A stretch of 62,364 bases of DNA from Nonomuraea deserti (GCF_004348685.1 NZ_SMKO01000031.1:1-62364); one strand, 5' to 3'; counted from the stretch's first letter, positions 51,533-60,792 are shown. The notes: a model not told the origin generated them from the letters alone. Made by a program: numbers and translations.

Positions 51533-53053
51533 ATGCGGCGGCAGCAACGGATCCTTGGAAGCCTGCCCGGCGCGGGGAGCGCCGGGCGACCCGGCATGGG
51601 CCGACGCCAGTTCATCGGCGGCGCCGGCGCCGCCGCACTCGCCGCGGCGCTCGCCGGATGCACGGGTGGCGGGCAGATGAGCCGGGAAAGTGGCGGTTCG
51701 AGCGGATCCCTCCAGTGGTGGGACCAGTTCCGCCCGTTGACGAAGATGTTGCAGGACGAGCTTTTCGCCCCCTACATGAAGGAGCATCCCGGGGTCACGA
51801 TCGAGCGGCGCCAGATGGACGTGCCCGACCTGGGCCAGGCCCTGCAGGTCGGGCGGCGCAGCAACCAGATGCCGGACGTGCACTCGCTGGCCGGCCTGGG
51901 AACCTCCGCCGCGGCGCTGGTCAGCGAGGGCTGGTTCCAGCCCATCGGCAAGCTCGCCGACTTCCAGGGGAGCCCGGTCGGCGAGTTCCTCTATGACGGC
52001 ATGCACCGCTTCGACGGCGAGATCTACTCCTTCCCGCCGTTCTCCGGCCGCTGGCACGAGGCGGTGCCGTGGTTCAACACCGCGCTGCTCAAGCAGGCCG
52101 GGGTCGACCCCGAGGAGGATCCGGCCACCTGGGACGAGCTGCGCGACGTCGCCCGGCGCCTCACCAAGGGCACCGACGACGGCGTGTACGGGATCGTCGT
52201 GCCGAGCAAGGAGACCGAATACCTGGAATTCCTGGTGAACCGGCTGGCCATGACCGCGGGCGCTCCGGGCGGCATCGACTGGACGACGGGCGCGTACGCC
52301 TACGACGCCCAGCAGTACGCCGACGCCATCGAGTTCCTGATCGCCCTGCAGACCGACAAGGTCGTGCACCCCGCGTCCGCGTCGATGGGCGCCCGAGACG
52401 CCCGCGCCCGCTGGGCGGCCGGCCAGGCGGGCGTGTACCTGTGGGGCGCCTGGTTCATCGGCGGGCTGCGCGTGGACGAGCCGGAGGCCGTGGAACGCGG
52501 GGTCGGGACCTGGCACATCCCCTGCCCCGAGACGAGCAGGAACTTCGTCTACAGCCCTCCGCAGTCCGGCACCTTCTGGGTGTCGAGCCAGTCGAAGCGG
52601 GCCAAGGAGGCCGCCGAGCTCATGCTGCGGATGACGACCAGGGAATTCCAGGCCAGGCTGGCCGCCGCCATGGACCAGCCACCCGCCCTGGCCGACGTGG
52701 TGGAGGAGGCGGAGGTGCACCCGGCCTACCGGCAGTGCGTGGCCAACTTCCAGGACGACGTGCGGATCGCCCCGGCGCCCGAGGTCGGCACGCCCGGCGT
52801 CTGGCAGGTGCTCGCCGAGATGCGCGACGTCCATCCGAACCTCGGTGACATCGTCCAGTCGGTGCTGACGGGATCGACCTCCGACGTGGCCGGCGAGCTC
52901 CGCCGCTACACCGACGCCATGAGCGCCGAGCGCGAGCGCGCCATCAAGGTCGTCCGCGAGGAGAAGGGCGTCGAGGTCGACACGAAGGCCTGGGTGTTCG
53001 CCAACTGGGACAGGAAGGCGGACTACGACCAGCAGGCCTACGCCGAGCGCTGA
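51533..53053 (+). CDS. Sugar-binding lipoprotein of ABC transporter, Tat-type signal
   Basis: A 506-residue solute-binding protein. The signal has a twin-arginine motif (GRRQFIGGAG) and a lipobox LAGC, so it should be exported folded and then lipidated. The mature part shows the family 1 sugar-binding fold (SLQWWDQFRPLTKML, FPPFSGRWHEAVPWFNTALLKQAG, GVYLWGAWFIGGLR). AGAGGAG precedes the ATG. The permeases follow. With the GH51 gene at the operon's end, arabino-oligosaccharides are a likely cargo. Confidence 0.92.
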   Translation: MRRQQRILGSLPGAGSAGRPGMGRRQFIGGAGAAALAAALAGCTGGGQMSRESGGSSGSLQWWDQFRPLTKMLQDELFAPYMKEHPGVTIERRQMDVPDLGQALQVGRRSNQMPDVHSLAGLGTSAAALVSEGWFQPIGKLADFQGSPVGEFLYDGMHRFDGEIYSFPPFSGRWHEAVPWFNTALLKQAGVDPEEDPATWDELRDVARRLTKGTDDGVYGIVVPSKETEYLEFLVNRLAMTAGAPGGIDWTTGAYAYDAQQYADAIEFLIALQTDKVVHPASASMGARDARARWAAGQAGVYLWGAWFIGGLRVDEPEAVERGVGTWHIPCPETSRNFVYSPPQSGTFWVSSQSKRAKEAAELMLRMTTREFQARLAAAMDQPPALADVVEEAEVHPAYRQCVANFQDDVRIAPAPEVGTPGVWQVLAEMRDVHPNLGDIVQSVLTGSTSDVAGELRRYTDAMSAERERAIKVVREEKGVEVDTKAWVFANWDRKADYDQQAYAER

Positions 53054-53082
53054 GCCGAGCCCCGCCTGCGAACAGGAGCGCG

Positions 53083-54051
53083 ATGACAACGACAATCCGG
53101 CGGCGCGAGCGTCCGGCCGTGGCGGCCGCCCGGGACCGCGGCGGGCGCGGCCTGCTGCGCCGCCTGCGGCAGGACTGGTGGATCTACCTCTTCCTGCTCC
53201 CGACCGTCCTCGGCTACGGCGCCTACACCGTCTACCCGCTGCTGGCCTCGTGGTGGTTCGCCTTCCTCGACTGGCCGGGCTTCGCGACCGCCGGCACCTT
53301 CGTCGGCGTCGAGAACTTCGAGCGGCTGATCGGTGACGACCTCTTCTGGAACGCGTTCTGGAACTCGATCGTGTTCCTGGTGTTCGCCGTACCCCTGCGG
53401 GTGGGGCTGGCGCTGGCGCTCGCGCTCGTGCTGAACCGGAAGAAGACGCCGTTCAAGGGCTTCTTCCGCACGCTGTTCTTCCTGCCCGTCGTCACCACGG
53501 GAGCCATCGTCGGCGTCGTGTTCACCCTGCTGCTCGACGCGAGCGGCCCGGTGAGCCTGGCGCTGGTCTGGTCGGGGCTGATCGACTCGCCGGCGAACTT
53601 CGCGGCCGACGCCGGCACCTCGCTCTACGCCGGGATCGCCGTGTGGGTGTGGAAATGGCTGGGCATCACGCTGATCTACTGGCTCGCCGCGCTGCAGACG
53701 ATCCCGCAGGGGGTGCACGAGGCCGCGATGATCGACGGCGCGGGCGCCTGGGCGGAGTTCCGCCACGTGACGATGCCGCTGCTCGTGCCGTTCCTCGTGA
53801 TCATCACCCTGATCGACACGGTGGCCGCGTTCAACGTCTTCGACCTCATGCAGACCCTCACCGGCGGAGGGCCGTCCTTCTCATCCGAGGTGATCGAGAT
53901 CTTCATCTTCCGTACGGCCTTCCAGGCCACCGTTCCCCAGCTGGGTTACGCGTCGGCGGCGGCGGTGCTGTTCGGGCTGCTGACCATGGGCTTCGCGATC
54001 GCCCAGGCCGTCGGCATGCGCTGGGCCAGAGGAAGGACCGGCGCGTCATGA
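53083..54051 (+). CDS. Carbohydrate ABC transporter permease (CUT1, MalF type)
   Basis: A 322-residue permease with a basic N-terminus, six hydrophobic segments and the EAA loop VHEAAMIDGAGAWAEFRHVTMP. ACAGGAG lies upstream of the ATG. It is coupled to the second permease by an ATGA overlap. Confidence 0.92.
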   Translation: MTTTIRRRERPAVAAARDRGGRGLLRRLRQDWWIYLFLLPTVLGYGAYTVYPLLASWWFAFLDWPGFATAGTFVGVENFERLIGDDLFWNAFWNSIVFLVFAVPLRVGLALALALVLNRKKTPFKGFFRTLFFLPVVTTGAIVGVVFTLLLDASGPVSLALVWSGLIDSPANFAADAGTSLYAGIAVWVWKWLGITLIYWLAALQTIPQGVHEAAMIDGAGAWAEFRHVTMPLLVPFLVIITLIDTVAAFNVFDLMQTLTGGGPSFSSEVIEIFIFRTAFQATVPQLGYASAAAVLFGLLTMGFAIAQAVGMRWARGRTGAS

Positions 54052-54923
54052 CGGCGACCGCGCAGGCCGGCCTGACCTGGCGCGCCCGCCTGCTCCGCCG
54101 TCCCAGCCCGGGTCAGGTGGTGACGGTCGTCCTGCTGCTCGTGCTCGGCGGCCTGTGGGTCTACCCGTTCGCCTGGCTCGTCTCGGCGTCGTTGAAGTCC
54201 TCGCCCGAGATCTTCGGCAGCGGGCTCGCCCTGCTGCCCGAGCGGCCGGTCTGGGAGAACTACGCCCGGGCCTGGAACGAGGTGGGCTTCGCCACGTACT
54301 TCGTCAACACGCTCGTCATCACCGTGGGCACCGTGCTGCTCGTCGTCGTGCGCAGCGCTCTGGCGGGCTACGTGCTGGGGCGTTACGACTTCGTCGGCAA
54401 GAAGCTGCTCATCGGGGTGTTCCTGGTCACCTTCTTCCTCCCCGAGGGGTACACGATCATCCCGATCACCCAGCTGACCGACCAGCTCAGCCTGCTCAAC
54501 ACGCACGCCGGCGTTATCCTCGGGCTGGGCGCGGGCGGGCAGATCGCCTCGACCCTGCTCTACGCGGGATATTTCCGGCGGCTGCCGAAGGAGCTGGAGG
54601 AGACCGCGCGCCTGGACGGCGCCGGACACTTCACGATCTTCTTCCGCGTGATGCTCCCGCTCGCCTGGCCGATCACCGCCACGGTGGTCATCCTCACGTT
54701 CCTGTTCGCCTGGAACGTCTACCTCCTGCCGCTGGTGTTCACGCTCAGCGAGCCCGGCCTGCGGACGCTGGCCGTGGGCATGACCGTCTTCGTCGGAGAA
54801 CGGGGCACCGACTGGTCGGGGATGGCCGCGGCGGCGGTCATCTCGCTGATCCCGGTGATCGCCGTCTTCGTCGTGCTCCAGCGCAAGTTCGTCGACAGCA
54901 TCGCGGGAGCGGTGAAGCAATGA
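54048..54923 (+). CDS. Carbohydrate ABC transporter permease (CUT1, MalG type)
   Basis: A 291-residue second channel subunit, with the segment VTVVLLLVLGGLWVYPFAWL and EAA loop ELEETARLDGAGHFTIFFRV. It overlaps its neighbours by four bases at each end. The operon has no ATPase gene, so a shared MsiK-like ATPase is expected. Confidence 0.92.
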   Translation: MTATAQAGLTWRARLLRRPSPGQVVTVVLLLVLGGLWVYPFAWLVSASLKSSPEIFGSGLALLPERPVWENYARAWNEVGFATYFVNTLVITVGTVLLVVVRSALAGYVLGRYDFVGKKLLIGVFLVTFFLPEGYTIIPITQLTDQLSLLNTHAGVILGLGAGGQIASTLLYAGYFRRLPKELEETARLDGAGHFTIFFRVMLPLAWPITATVVILTFLFAWNVYLLPLVFTLSEPGLRTLAVGMTVFVGERGTDWSGMAAAAVISLIPVIAVFVVLQRKFVDSIAGAVKQ

Positions 54924-56569
54924 CCGGAACGGAGATCCCTGACATGCCCGTCCCCGCCCGTGAGGCGCTCGTGACGATCGACACCCGCCACCCGGTGGGC
55001 CGGCTCGACGACGACGTCTACGGCCACTTCCTGGAGTCCGCCTTCTTCGGCAACATCGAGGGCGGGGTGTTCGACGAAGGGTCGCCGCTGTCCATCGACG
55101 ACCCCGGCCCGCTCCGCGGCATGCGCGCCGACGTGCTGGAGCTCTGCCGCGAGCTGGCCCCCGGCCCCATCCGCTGGCCGGGCGGCAACTTCACCTCCGC
55201 CTACCACTGGGAGGACGGCGTCGGCCCGCGCGACACCCGGCCCCGCCGGCTGGAGCTGGCCTGGGGCGGGCTGGAGTCCAACCGCTTCGGCACCGACGAG
55301 TTCCTGGCGTGGTGCGGGGCCGTGGGCGCGGAGCCGTACCTGGTGCATTCCTGCCGGGACGTCGACGAGGCGGTGCGCTGGGTCGAGTACACCAACGCCG
55401 CCCAGGAGACCGCGCTCACCGGCCGGCGCGCCCGCAACGGGCGCGCCGAGCCGTGGAAGGTGAAGTACTGGGGGGTGGGGAACGAGGTCTACGGCCCGTG
55501 GCAGATGGGCCACCGCCCGGCCGAGGAGTACGCCGCCGCGGCCCGCGAGCACGCCAGGTTCATGCGCCTGGTCGACCCGGAGATCCGCCTGATCGGCGTC
55601 GGCATCCCCTGGCAGCAGGAACAGTGGACGCGCCCGCTGATGCGGCAGGCGGGCAACCTGCTCGACTACCTGTCCCTCCACCTGTACGGCGCCAGCACCC
55701 ACCTGTGGACCGGGGACGACTACGACGACGTCGTCGCCCAGTCCCTCTACTTCGAGCGGGAGATCCACGCCTACTCCCAGCTGGTCACCGCGCTCGCCGC
55801 GGAGGCCGGCCTGGACCGCCCGCCCGCGCTCGCCCTCGACGAGTGGAACATGCGCCACCTGGAGCCCGCGGCCTGGCCGGACCCGCTCCCCGGCGACGAC
55901 GGCGGCATCGCCCCGCGCGAGATCTCCGGCGTGGCGCCCGCTGATCGGCCGGGCCCCGTACGGGTGAACCGGTGGAGCCCGCGTACGGTCGGCGACCTCG
56001 TCTTCTACGCCGGGGTGTTCCACGCCGTGCACCGCACCGCGGGCCTGCCGGCGCCCGTGAGCATGGCCAACCCGGTGAACCTGGTCAACGCCAACGGCGT
56101 GATCGTCGCCCGTCCCGGCGGCGCCCTGCGCTCGGCCATCTACCACGTATGGCACCTCTACCGGCACCACACTGGCCCGACCGTGCTGCCGTCGCGGGTG
56201 GACGGCCCGGCACGGTCGGCGGCGGTCCGCCTCGGCGACAACCGCGGCCCGGACGGGCGGCTGCTCACCGCGCCCATGACCGTCCCCTACATCGACGTGT
56301 CGGCCACCCGCGCCGACGACGGCTCCGTGCGGGTCGCGGTCGTCAACCGGCACCGCGACGAGACCGTGCGCCTGCGGATCGTCCTCGACGGCGCCGCGGG
56401 CGACACCCCCGTGAGCGCGCGGGTCCGCACCCTCGGGACCGGCGACCTGCACGCCGTCAACACCCTCGGGGCGCCGGACACGGTCGCGGTGCGCGATCTC
56501 GGGCAGGTCGAGGCGAGCGACGGCACGTGGGCCGTCGGTCCGCACTCGGTGACCGTGCTCGCCCTCTGA
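54920..56569 (+). CDS. abfA: Alpha-L-arabinofuranosidase, GH51
   Basis: A 549-residue intracellular enzyme (no signal peptide) that removes arabinofuranose from oligosaccharides. The acid/base Glu189 is in YWGVGNEVYGPW and the nucleophile Glu308 in ALDEWNMRHLE; the N-terminal VYGHFLESAFFGNIEGGVFD and RWPGGNFTSAYHWEDGVGP are classic GH51. The C-terminal beta domain is complete. The ATGA overlap with the permease gene means the imported sugar is cut in the cytoplasm by a co-expressed enzyme. Its stop codon is the first triplet of a tandem repeat. Confidence 0.94.
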   Translation: MTGTEIPDMPVPAREALVTIDTRHPVGRLDDDVYGHFLESAFFGNIEGGVFDEGSPLSIDDPGPLRGMRADVLELCRELAPGPIRWPGGNFTSAYHWEDGVGPRDTRPRRLELAWGGLESNRFGTDEFLAWCGAVGAEPYLVHSCRDVDEAVRWVEYTNAAQETALTGRRARNGRAEPWKVKYWGVGNEVYGPWQMGHRPAEEYAAAAREHARFMRLVDPEIRLIGVGIPWQQEQWTRPLMRQAGNLLDYLSLHLYGASTHLWTGDDYDDVVAQSLYFEREIHAYSQLVTALAAEAGLDRPPALALDEWNMRHLEPAAWPDPLPGDDGGIAPREISGVAPADRPGPVRVNRWSPRTVGDLVFYAGVFHAVHRTAGLPAPVSMANPVNLVNANGVIVARPGGALRSAIYHVWHLYRHHTGPTVLPSRVDGPARSAAVRLGDNRGPDGRLLTAPMTVPYIDVSATRADDGSVRVAVVNRHRDETVRLRIVLDGAAGDTPVSARVRTLGTGDLHAVNTLGAPDTVAVRDLGQVEASDGTWAVGPHSVTVLAL

Positions 56570-56706
56570 CGGACGCCCTCCGGAGGGAGAACCCTGACGG
56601 ACGCCTTCCGGAGGGAGAACCCTGACGGACGCCTTCCGGAGGGAGAACCCTGACGGACGCCTTCCGGAGGGAGAACCCTGACGGACGCCTTCCGGAGGGA
56701 GAACCC
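56567..56706. repeat. 28-bp tandem repeat, five copies
   Basis: Five consecutive 28-bp units follow the end of the GH51 gene; the first includes its TGA. Copies 2 to 5 appear identical and the first differs by one base. Each unit contains CCGGAGGG, close to the palindrome CCTCCGGAGG in copy one, so the RNA can form stacked small hairpins. Confidence 0.9.
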
Positions 56707-56768
56707 TGATCGGCCACCGGGACCGGTCCATGGCCGCGGCGCGGCGCGCCTCTGGCAGGCTGGGGGCC

Positions 56769-57326
56769 ATGCGGTTCCGGGTGCGCGAGTTCGAGCTGGC
56801 CCTGATGCACCGGATGCGCGACCTCAACGCCGGCCGGGTGGAGGACGCGCTCGCCGCCATGGGCGCGTCCAGAGCCGAGGTACGGGCCGCGCACACCCAC
56901 TGGACCCGGCTGGCCCACGCCTCCCGAGCTCCCAAGGGGGCGGCGGTGTTCCGGATGGCGCTCGGCCCGCCCCACCACGCGGGCCCGCGCGCGTTCGGCA
57001 GCCTGACCTGCGACGTGCGCCGGTGGATCCTGCCGTCGTGGCCGGGCCTGGAGTTCGAGGTGCTCACGGGGCCCGATGGCGAGGTCTGGAATCAGTGGTT
57101 CGTCCGGCCAGGCGGCGGCGTGCGGCTGGCCTTCGCGGACCTCACCCCCTGGACGTGCGTCGTCGCCGATGTGGGCACGAGTTTCCCGGGGGCCACCTCG
57201 CTCGAGGGGCAGGCGCCGCACCACTGGTCGGTCGAGTTCGACCACGCGGGCACGGCGTACCGTGCCTGCTTCGTGTACGGCCTCTACCAGCGTCTCGACC
57301 GGAGGGACGGCGGACCGGCCGGCTGA
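56769..57326 (+). CDS. Uncharacterised protein
   Basis: A 185-residue protein without signal peptide or membrane helix. The N-terminal 50 residues are helical, the rest probably beta (LEFEVLTGPDGEVWNQWFVRP, DLTPWTCVVADVGTSFPG). ATG 56769 follows a GGGGG run; ATG 56730 would add 13 residues. No family is recognised. It follows the 28-bp repeats and is convergent with the aldo/keto reductase gene. Confidence 0.7.
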   Translation: MRFRVREFELALMHRMRDLNAGRVEDALAAMGASRAEVRAAHTHWTRLAHASRAPKGAAVFRMALGPPHHAGPRAFGSLTCDVRRWILPSWPGLEFEVLTGPDGEVWNQWFVRPGGGVRLAFADLTPWTCVVADVGTSFPGATSLEGQAPHHWSVEFDHAGTAYRACFVYGLYQRLDRRDGGPAG

Positions 57327-57365
57327 GCACCACAGGCGCCGTCCGGCCCGCCGAGGGAGGGCGCG

Positions 57366-58340
57366 CTACGCCGCGACGCCGGACTCCTTGGCGGCGCGGT
57401 CGATGGCCGCCAGCTCCTCGTGGGTGAAGTCGAGGTTGTCGACGGCGGCCACGTTGGCCTCCAGCTGCTCGGGGCTGGACGCCCCCACGAGCACCGACGT
57501 GATGCGCGGGTCGCGCAGCGCCCAGGCGAGCGCGAGCTGCGCCACCGTCTGGCCGCGTGCCTCGGCCAGTTCGGACAGCGAGCGCACGAACGCCAGCACC
57601 TCCGGCGTCACCCGGTCGGCCGTGAGGAAACGCCCCTCGGCGGCGCGCGAGTCTGCGGGGATGCCGTCGAGGTAGCGGTCGGTGAGCAGGCCCTGCGCCA
57701 GCGGCGAGTAGACCACGCAGCCGACGCCCTGCTCCTCGAGCACCCCCAGCAACGAGTCCTCGATGCCCCGGTTGAGCAGGGAGTAGGACGGCTGGTGCAC
57801 CAGGAGGGGGGTGCCGAGCTGGCGCAGCAGGCGGGCGGCCTGGGCGGTGCGCTCGGGGGAGAAGTTGGAGACGCCGACGTAGAGCACGCGCCCGGTGCGG
57901 ACCATGTGGTCGAGCGTGGCCACCTGCTCTTCGAGCGGGGTGTCGGGGTCGTCGCGGTGCAGGTAGTAGATGTCGACGAAGTCGAGGCCGAGCCGCTCCA
58001 GCGACCGGTCGAGGGTGGCGAGCAGGTGCTTGCGGGAGTTGCCCTTGCCGTACGGGCCGTCCCACATGGGGTTGCTGCCCTTGGTCGTGACCACGACCTC
58101 GTCGCGCATCGACCGGGGGAAGATCCGGCCGAACGTGGACTCGGCGGCCCCCAGCGGCGGGCCGTACCGGTCGGCGATGTCGAAGTGGGTGATGCCGAGG
58201 TCGAGCGCCTTGTGCAGGATCGTGCGCTGGCTGTCGAGCGGCTTGCCGCCGCCGAAGTTGTGCCACAGGCCGAGCGACACGGCGGGGAGCAGGAGACCGC
58301 TGCGGCCGCACCTTCTGTACGGCTGGCGTTCGTAGTCCAA
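57366..58340 (-). CDS. Aldo/keto reductase
   Basis: A 324-residue NADPH-dependent TIM-barrel reductase. The catalytic tetrad is visible as Asp and Tyr in FDIADRYGP, Lys in VTTKGSNP and His in YYLHRDDPD; the cofactor end is ALRDPRITSVLVGASSPEQLE. It resembles the E. coli YghZ/MgrA group that reduces methylglyoxal. The start is TTG 58340 with AAGGAC upstream. It is divergent from a TetR gene, 162 bases away. Confidence 0.9.
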   Translation of the reverse strand: MDYERQPYRRCGRSGLLLPAVSLGLWHNFGGGKPLDSQRTILHKALDLGITHFDIADRYGPPLGAAESTFGRIFPRSMRDEVVVTTKGSNPMWDGPYGKGNSRKHLLATLDRSLERLGLDFVDIYYLHRDDPDTPLEEQVATLDHMVRTGRVLYVGVSNFSPERTAQAARLLRQLGTPLLVHQPSYSLLNRGIEDSLLGVLEEQGVGCVVYSPLAQGLLTDRYLDGIPADSRAAEGRFLTADRVTPEVLAFVRSLSELAEARGQTVAQLALAWALRDPRITSVLVGASSPEQLEANVAAVDNLDFTHEELAAIDRAAKESGVAA

Positions 58341-58464
58341 GGGTGTCCTTCCGGGGTAACGCGGACCAATGAAACGTTTTACGAAGCCAAGTTAAGCACC
58401 TCTTCCCCCTCGTCCGCCGCCACGCGTGCCGCGCCCGCGCGTGGCGTGGGTCGGCGGGCAGTTT

Positions 58465-58485
58465 CTTTACTGTGCTGTACAAAAT
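58465..58485. promoter_or_regulatory. TetR operator copy in front of its own gene
   Basis: The sequence at 58465-58485 (CTTTACTGTGCTGTACAAAAT on the plus strand, reading to its end) recurs in reverse complement at 59120-59140 with two changes. It lies about 20 bases before the TetR start and should overlap its promoter. A self-repressing operator is likely. Confidence 0.65.
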
Positions 58486-58502
58486 CCGGTAGCCTCCCCT
58501 TC

Positions 58503-59081
58503 ATGGGCAGGCCACGCGAGTTCAGTGATGAGGCCGCCGTCGACGCCGCGATGGAGCTGTTCTGGGAGAAGGGGTACGAAGCGACCAGCACCCAGGACCT
58601 GTGCTCCCGCACGGGGCTCGGCCGCGGCAGTCTCTACAACGCCTTCGGCAGCAAGCACCGGCTCTACGAGACGGCGATCCGCCGCTACGCCGACACCAAG
58701 GGCGAGGCCCAGCTCGCGATGCTGGCCGAGCCCGGCTCCGTGCGTGACCGGCTGAGAGACCTGATGCTGGGCGTCATCGACGCCGACATGGCCGACCCCG
58801 GCCGGCGCGGCTGCCTGGCGCTCAACGCCGCCAGCGAGACGAGCGGGCGCACCGAGGCCGTCGCCGGGCTCGTGCGCCGCCAGTTCACCGATCTGGAGCA
58901 GGCGATCCTGCGGCTGGTGGAGGTCGGGCAGAGCACGGGCGAGCTGGCGTCCGACCGGCCGCCGCTCCAGGTGGCGCGCGCGTTCCAGAGCGCCTACTAC
59001 GGCCTGCGGGTGCTCGCCAAGGTCACCGGCGACCGGCAGGCGCTGCTCGACGTCGTCGAGGGGGCCGTCGCCGCCCTGTGA
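58503..59081 (+). CDS. TetR family transcriptional regulator
   Basis: A 192-residue repressor with helix-turn-helix STQDLCSRTGLGRGSLYNAFGSKHRLYE and a C-terminal domain of the type seen in efflux-pump regulators. ATG 58503 follows CCTCCCCTTC with little ribosome site. It sits between the divergent aldo/keto reductase gene and the MFS gene. Matching operators stand before this gene and before the MFS gene, so it most likely controls the transporter. Confidence 0.9.
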   Translation: MGRPREFSDEAAVDAAMELFWEKGYEATSTQDLCSRTGLGRGSLYNAFGSKHRLYETAIRRYADTKGEAQLAMLAEPGSVRDRLRDLMLGVIDADMADPGRRGCLALNAASETSGRTEAVAGLVRRQFTDLEQAILRLVEVGQSTGELASDRPPLQVARAFQSAYYGLRVLAKVTGDRQALLDVVEGAVAAL

Positions 59082-59119
59082 ACCCCGCGGGATCCGCCGC
59101 GGGGGTTCGTGCTGCCTTA

Positions 59120-59140
59120 ATTTTGTACAGATCAGTAAAG
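59120..59140. promoter_or_regulatory. TetR operator copy in front of the MFS gene
   Basis: The reverse complement of the site at 58465-58485 with two mismatches, in the AT-richer stretch between the TetR stop and the transporter start. It lies 13 bases before the GTG and probably covers the transporter promoter. Confidence 0.65.
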
Positions 59141-59152
59141 AATGGAGTCTTT

Positions 59153-60325
59153 GTGACCAGGACCAACGCCGGCGTGCCCGCGCTGATGCTCTGCGTCTTC
59201 GGCATCACGACCGGCGAGTTCGTCATCGCCGGGATCCTGCCCGACCTCGCCGAGGACCTGACCGTGTCGATCCCGGCCGCCGGGCTGCTGGTGACGGCGT
59301 ACGCGATCGGGATGATCGTCGGCGGCCCGGTGCTGACGGCGCTCAGCGCCCGCTTCCCGCGCAAGCCGCTCATCCTGGCCCTGCTCGCGATCGCCATCGC
59401 GGGAAACCTGGCCTCCGCGCTCGCACCCTCCTATCCCGTGCTCTTCGCCGCGCGGGTCGTGACCGCGCTGGTGACGTCCACGTTCTTCGCCAACGCGATC
59501 GTCATCGCCGCGTCCACCGCGCCGCCGGACAGGCAGGCGTCCACCGTGTCCACGCTCGTCTTCGGGATGAACCTGTCGATGATCCTCGGCGCGCCCATCG
59601 GCACCCTCATCGGCGACGCGCACGGCTGGCGGGCCACGTTCCTGGCGATCGCCGCGTGCTGCACGGCCGGGCTGCTGCTCGTTGCGCGGCTGGTGCCGGA
59701 CGTCCGCGACGCGGCGCCGGCGACCTCCGCGGTGGCCGAGCTGCGCGTGTTCCGCAGGCGCGACGTGCTCCTCGCCATCGCGGTCACCGCCGTGGGCAAC
59801 GCCGGGCTGCTGATGGTCTTCACCTTCTTCGCGCCCCTGGTCACCACCGTCACCGGGTTCGCCGCCGGCGCGGTCGCCGTCCTGCTGCTGGTGTACGGCG
59901 TGGGCGCCGCGGCCGGCAACATCGCCGGGGGACGCCTGTCCGACATGTCGCCGATGCGGGCGCAGGTTGGGCTGCTGGCTCTGCTCGCGGGGGCGCTCGT
60001 GCTCATGTGGGCGGGCAGCGGTAGCACGGCCGTCACGGCGGTGATGGTGTTCGTGGTCGGCGCGCTCGGCTTCTCCGTCATCCCCGGCATGCAGGCGCGG
60101 GTGCTGGCCACCGCCGCCGCCGCGCCCACGCTGGCCATGGCGGTGAACGCCTCCGCCTACCAGCTCGCCGCGGCCTTCGCCGCCTGGCTCGGCGGCCGGG
60201 TCATCGACGCCGGCCTCGGGCTGCGCTCGCTCTACCTCGTGGCGGCGGCCGTCACGGTCGCGGGCATCGCGGTGAGCGGTTACGCCTGGCTCCGCGACCG
60301 CGGCCGGGTCGTACGTCCCGGCTGA
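59153..60325 (+). CDS. MFS drug efflux transporter (Cmx/AraJ-like)
   Basis: A 390-residue major facilitator with twelve hydrophobic segments. The N-terminal GITTGEFVIAGILPDLAEDL and FPRKPLILALLAIA fit the DHA1 efflux group that includes chloramphenicol exporters. GTG 59153 follows GGAG; the frame is open upstream through the operator, so that was not taken as coding. The gene ends 3 bases from the next gene on the opposite strand. Substrate unknown. Confidence 0.9.
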   Translation: MTRTNAGVPALMLCVFGITTGEFVIAGILPDLAEDLTVSIPAAGLLVTAYAIGMIVGGPVLTALSARFPRKPLILALLAIAIAGNLASALAPSYPVLFAARVVTALVTSTFFANAIVIAASTAPPDRQASTVSTLVFGMNLSMILGAPIGTLIGDAHGWRATFLAIAACCTAGLLLVARLVPDVRDAAPATSAVAELRVFRRRDVLLAIAVTAVGNAGLLMVFTFFAPLVTTVTGFAAGAVAVLLLVYGVGAAAGNIAGGRLSDMSPMRAQVGLLALLAGALVLMWAGSGSTAVTAVMVFVVGALGFSVIPGMQARVLATAAAAPTLAMAVNASAYQLAAAFAAWLGGRVIDAGLGLRSLYLVAAAVTVAGIAVSGYAWLRDRGRVVRPG

Positions 60326-60328
60326 CCG

Positions 60329-60769
60329 TCAACCGGCTCCCGGCTGCACGATCATCAGGATGACCACGGCCGCCCACAGCAGGTTGTAGCCGCCGGTGAG
60401 CATGCTGAGCGTGCGCAGCGCCGCCGGCTCGCCGGGCTCGGCCAGCGCGGCCCGCTGGCGGGGGACGATCAGCAGGGCCAGCAGGCAGCCCGCGGCGAGG
60501 GTCAGCACCATCGAGGCGACCAGCCACGTCTCGCTCATCCTGCCCTGGACGATGGCCAGCACGATGCCGGCCGCGGGCACCAGGACGGCGGCGATGCCGT
60601 AGCCGCGGCTGACGCGGTGGAGCGCGGCGGCCACCGCCCTGCTGCGCTCGCCGCCCTCCGCGGCTCCGGCGACCGGCGCGTACCGCGGGAACAGGCTCGC
60701 GGCCACGGCCGTCCCCCCGACGAACAAGAAGCCGGCCAGCACGTGCACCGACAGCAGCAGACCCTCCAC
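60329..60769 (-). CDS. Small integral membrane protein (DUF2269-like)
   Basis: A 146-residue protein with four hydrophobic segments (LLLSVHVLAGFLFVGGTAVA, YGIAAVLVPAAGIVLAIV, LVASMVLTLAAGCLLALL, LLWAAVVILMIV). This layout resembles the DUF2269 family. GTG 60769 follows GGAGG. It lies downstream of a MarR gene on the same strand, with two palindromes directly before it, so MarR probably regulates it. Function unknown. Confidence 0.82.
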   Translation of the reverse strand: MEGLLLSVHVLAGFLFVGGTAVAASLFPRYAPVAGAAEGGERSRAVAAALHRVSRGYGIAAVLVPAAGIVLAIVQGRMSETWLVASMVLTLAAGCLLALLIVPRQRAALAEPGEPAALRTLSMLTGGYNLLWAAVVILMIVQPGAG

Positions 60770-60792
60770 CGATCCTCCAGACGACGAGCAAC

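Noticed and set aside
56567..56706. CRISPR array
   Set aside because: The 28-bp units are directly adjacent with no unique spacers, and no cas gene is present.
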